Assembly: GCF_000429125.1 (NCBI RefSeq)
Contig: NZ_AUBG01000016.1
Coordinates: 62,001 to 126,000, forward strand
Direction: 5' to 3'
Origin: Aequorivita capsosiphonis DSM 23843
Lineage (GTDB): Bacteria > Bacteroidota > Bacteroidia > Flavobacteriales > Flavobacteriaceae
DNA: 64,000 bases
The notes beneath the pieces were generated by a model. The model was given only the letters and a program-made list of their open reading frames with translations, searched no databases and was not told where the DNA came from. Shown in pieces: positions 63,072-64,000 of the stretch (positions are counted from its first letter, which is position 1; the number at the start of each line of letters is the position of its first letter). The translations under genes and the position numbers were made by a program.

Positions 63072-63545
63072 ATGAGCTCAAAAACAGACACAAATAATCA
63101 AGCAATAGTAAAGAACGTTTTTACCGGTTTTCTTCAAGATAAAGGGCACCGTAAAACACCTGAACGCTATGCCATTCTTCAAGAAATCTATGACCACGAC
63201 GATCATTTTGATATCGAATCGCTGTACATAAATATGAAGAATAAAAATTACCGTGTAAGTCGGGCCACGCTTTACAATACTATTGAATTGCTCTTGGAAT
63301 GCGGTTTGGTGCGTAAACACCAGTTTGGTCAAAACCAGGCGCATTATGAAAAATCATATTTTGACCGCAATCACGATCACGTAATCCTTTCAGATGGCGA
63401 GGTTATCGAGTTTTGCGATCCGCGAATACACAGTATCAAAAAAACTATTGAAGAGGTTTTTAATATTGAAATAACCAACCATTCACTCTATTTCTACGGA
63501 AATAAAAAAAATCCCGACGAAAATTCAGACGGGGAAAATTCCTAA
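63072..63545 (+). CDS. Fur family transcriptional regulator
   Basis: A 157-residue Fur-fold repressor from the ATG at 63072. The winged helix spans about residues 20-85 ([35 protein letters not shown]) and the dimerisation domain contains [16 protein letters not shown]. The CxxC structural zinc pairs of most Fur proteins are missing (the first is replaced in VILSDGE), but the histidine-rich regulatory site is kept. It precedes purA by six bases, a pairing common in Flavobacteriia. It may sense iron, zinc or peroxide. Confidence 0.88.
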   Translation: MSSKTDTNNQAIVKNVFTGFLQDKGHRKTPERYAILQEIYDHDDHFDIESLYINMKNKNYRVSRATLYNTIELLLECGLVRKHQFGQNQAHYEKSYFDRNHDHVILSDGEVIEFCDPRIHSIKKTIEEVFNIEITNHSLYFYGNKKNPDENSDGENS

Positions 63546-63551
63546 AAAATT

Positions 63552-64000
63552 ATGGCAGTAGACTTACTACTTGGATTACAATGGGGCGACGAAGGCAAAG
63601 GAAAAATTGTCGATGTCCTAACTAAAAACTATGATATAATCGCACGCTTTCAAGGCGGTCCAAACGCGGGCCATACATTGGAGTTTGACGGAATTAAGCA
63701 CGTTTTGCGCACGATTCCTTCAGGGATTTTCCATAAAAACGCGATGAACGTAATCGGAAACGGCGTGGTTATAGATCCCGTGGTTTTTGTAAAAGAATTG
63801 GAAGGTTTGGACAAATACAATCTTGATTATAAGAAAAATCTGATTCTTTCAAGAAAAGCACATATCATTCTGCCAACGCACCGTTTGTTGGATGCAGCTT
63901 CAGAAGCCTCCAAAGGAAAGGCAAAAATTGGCTCAACCTTAAAAGGAATTGGCCCAACCTATATGGACAAAACCGGTAGAAACGGAATCCGTATAGGCGA
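63552..64000 (+). CDS. purA: Adenylosuccinate synthetase (partial)
   Basis: Starts at the ATG at 63552, six bases after the fur stop, and runs off the right edge after about 149 codons. The GTP-binding opening GLQWGDEGKGK (8-18) and RFQGGPNAGHT, GIFH, and GIGPTYMDKTGRNGIR are those of PurA, which couples GTP hydrolysis to formation of adenylosuccinate from IMP and aspartate. The visible part is intact. Confidence 0.96.
   Translation, partial: MAVDLLLGLQWGDEGKGKIVDVLTKNYDIIARFQGGPNAGHTLEFDGIKHVLRTIPSGIFHKNAMNVIGNGVVIDPVVFVKELEGLDKYNLDYKKNLILSRKAHIILPTHRLLDAASEASKGKAKIGSTLKGIGPTYMDKTGRNGIRIG

Noticed and set aside
1..64000. CRISPR array
   Set aside because: No regularly spaced repeats of 24-40 bases with unique spacers; the tandem repeats present are short words or heptamers.

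Overview
The window looks like chromosome from a low-GC marine or psychrophilic-type member of the Flavobacteriaceae (Bacteroidota). Signs of this are six secreted proteins with C-terminal type IX secretion (T9SS) sorting domains, many lipoproteins, bacillithiol synthesis (bshB1), a menaquinone operon of the flavobacterial type, a CAL67264-family small membrane protein, few Shine-Dalgarno sequences, and promoter boxes of the Bacteroidota form TAnnTTTG. The genus cannot be fixed from the sequence alone.

Layout. 1-4.7 kb: a metallo-beta-lactamase-fold gene cut by the left edge, two lipoproteins (one an M28 peptidase), a duplicated terminator next to tRNA-His, and a bshB1/PLP trans-sulfuration pair. 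4.9-12.4 kb: the histidine degradation genes hutI-hutG behind a secreted unknown, a lipoprotein hydrolase, a large Asp-box T9SS protein and a quinone oxidoreductase. 12.5-18.3 kb: ettA with a lipoprotein, a four-helix-bundle gene flanked by short inverted words, DinB, an acyl-CoA carboxylase beta subunit and a Coa1-like protein. 18.3-23.7 kb: the menaquinone operon menA-(yefM-yoeB)-UPF0173-menC-CPBP-menE on the minus strand. 23.8-33.7 kb: DoxX, holA, an HsdR_N-like protein, a structured inverted-repeat element, a glycosyltransferase, OmpA, tsaC, an esterase and a UvrD/PcrA helicase.

33.9-46.1 kb: a glutamate synthase-like FMN protein, a four-gene signalling operon (lipoprotein, multi-TM protein, short histidine kinase, LuxR-type regulator), patatin, M1 aminopeptidase, a T9SS-exported PNGase F-like glycosidase, and recG. 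46.3-57.2 kb is the accessory region and the most interesting part. A module of AraC regulator, peptidase with an MGHLNFINSG leader, and ~320-residue T9SS protein with terminator appears twice. One copy has an M28 peptidase and the other an M4 peptidase. The second copy keeps only the 3' end of its AraC gene and carries instead an HTH-TPR regulator broken by an in-frame TAG. 57.2-64 kb: a rel (ppGpp) gene, then an amidohydrolase and a methyltransferase apparently inserted before fur-purA; purA is cut by the right edge.

The best candidates for something undescribed are the shared leader, conserved as DNA across the upstream region and about 19 codons ahead of ordinary signal peptides in two unrelated peptidases, and the duplicated regulator/peptidase/secreted-protein module around it. 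Domain calls are from recognition of motifs; no database search was run.
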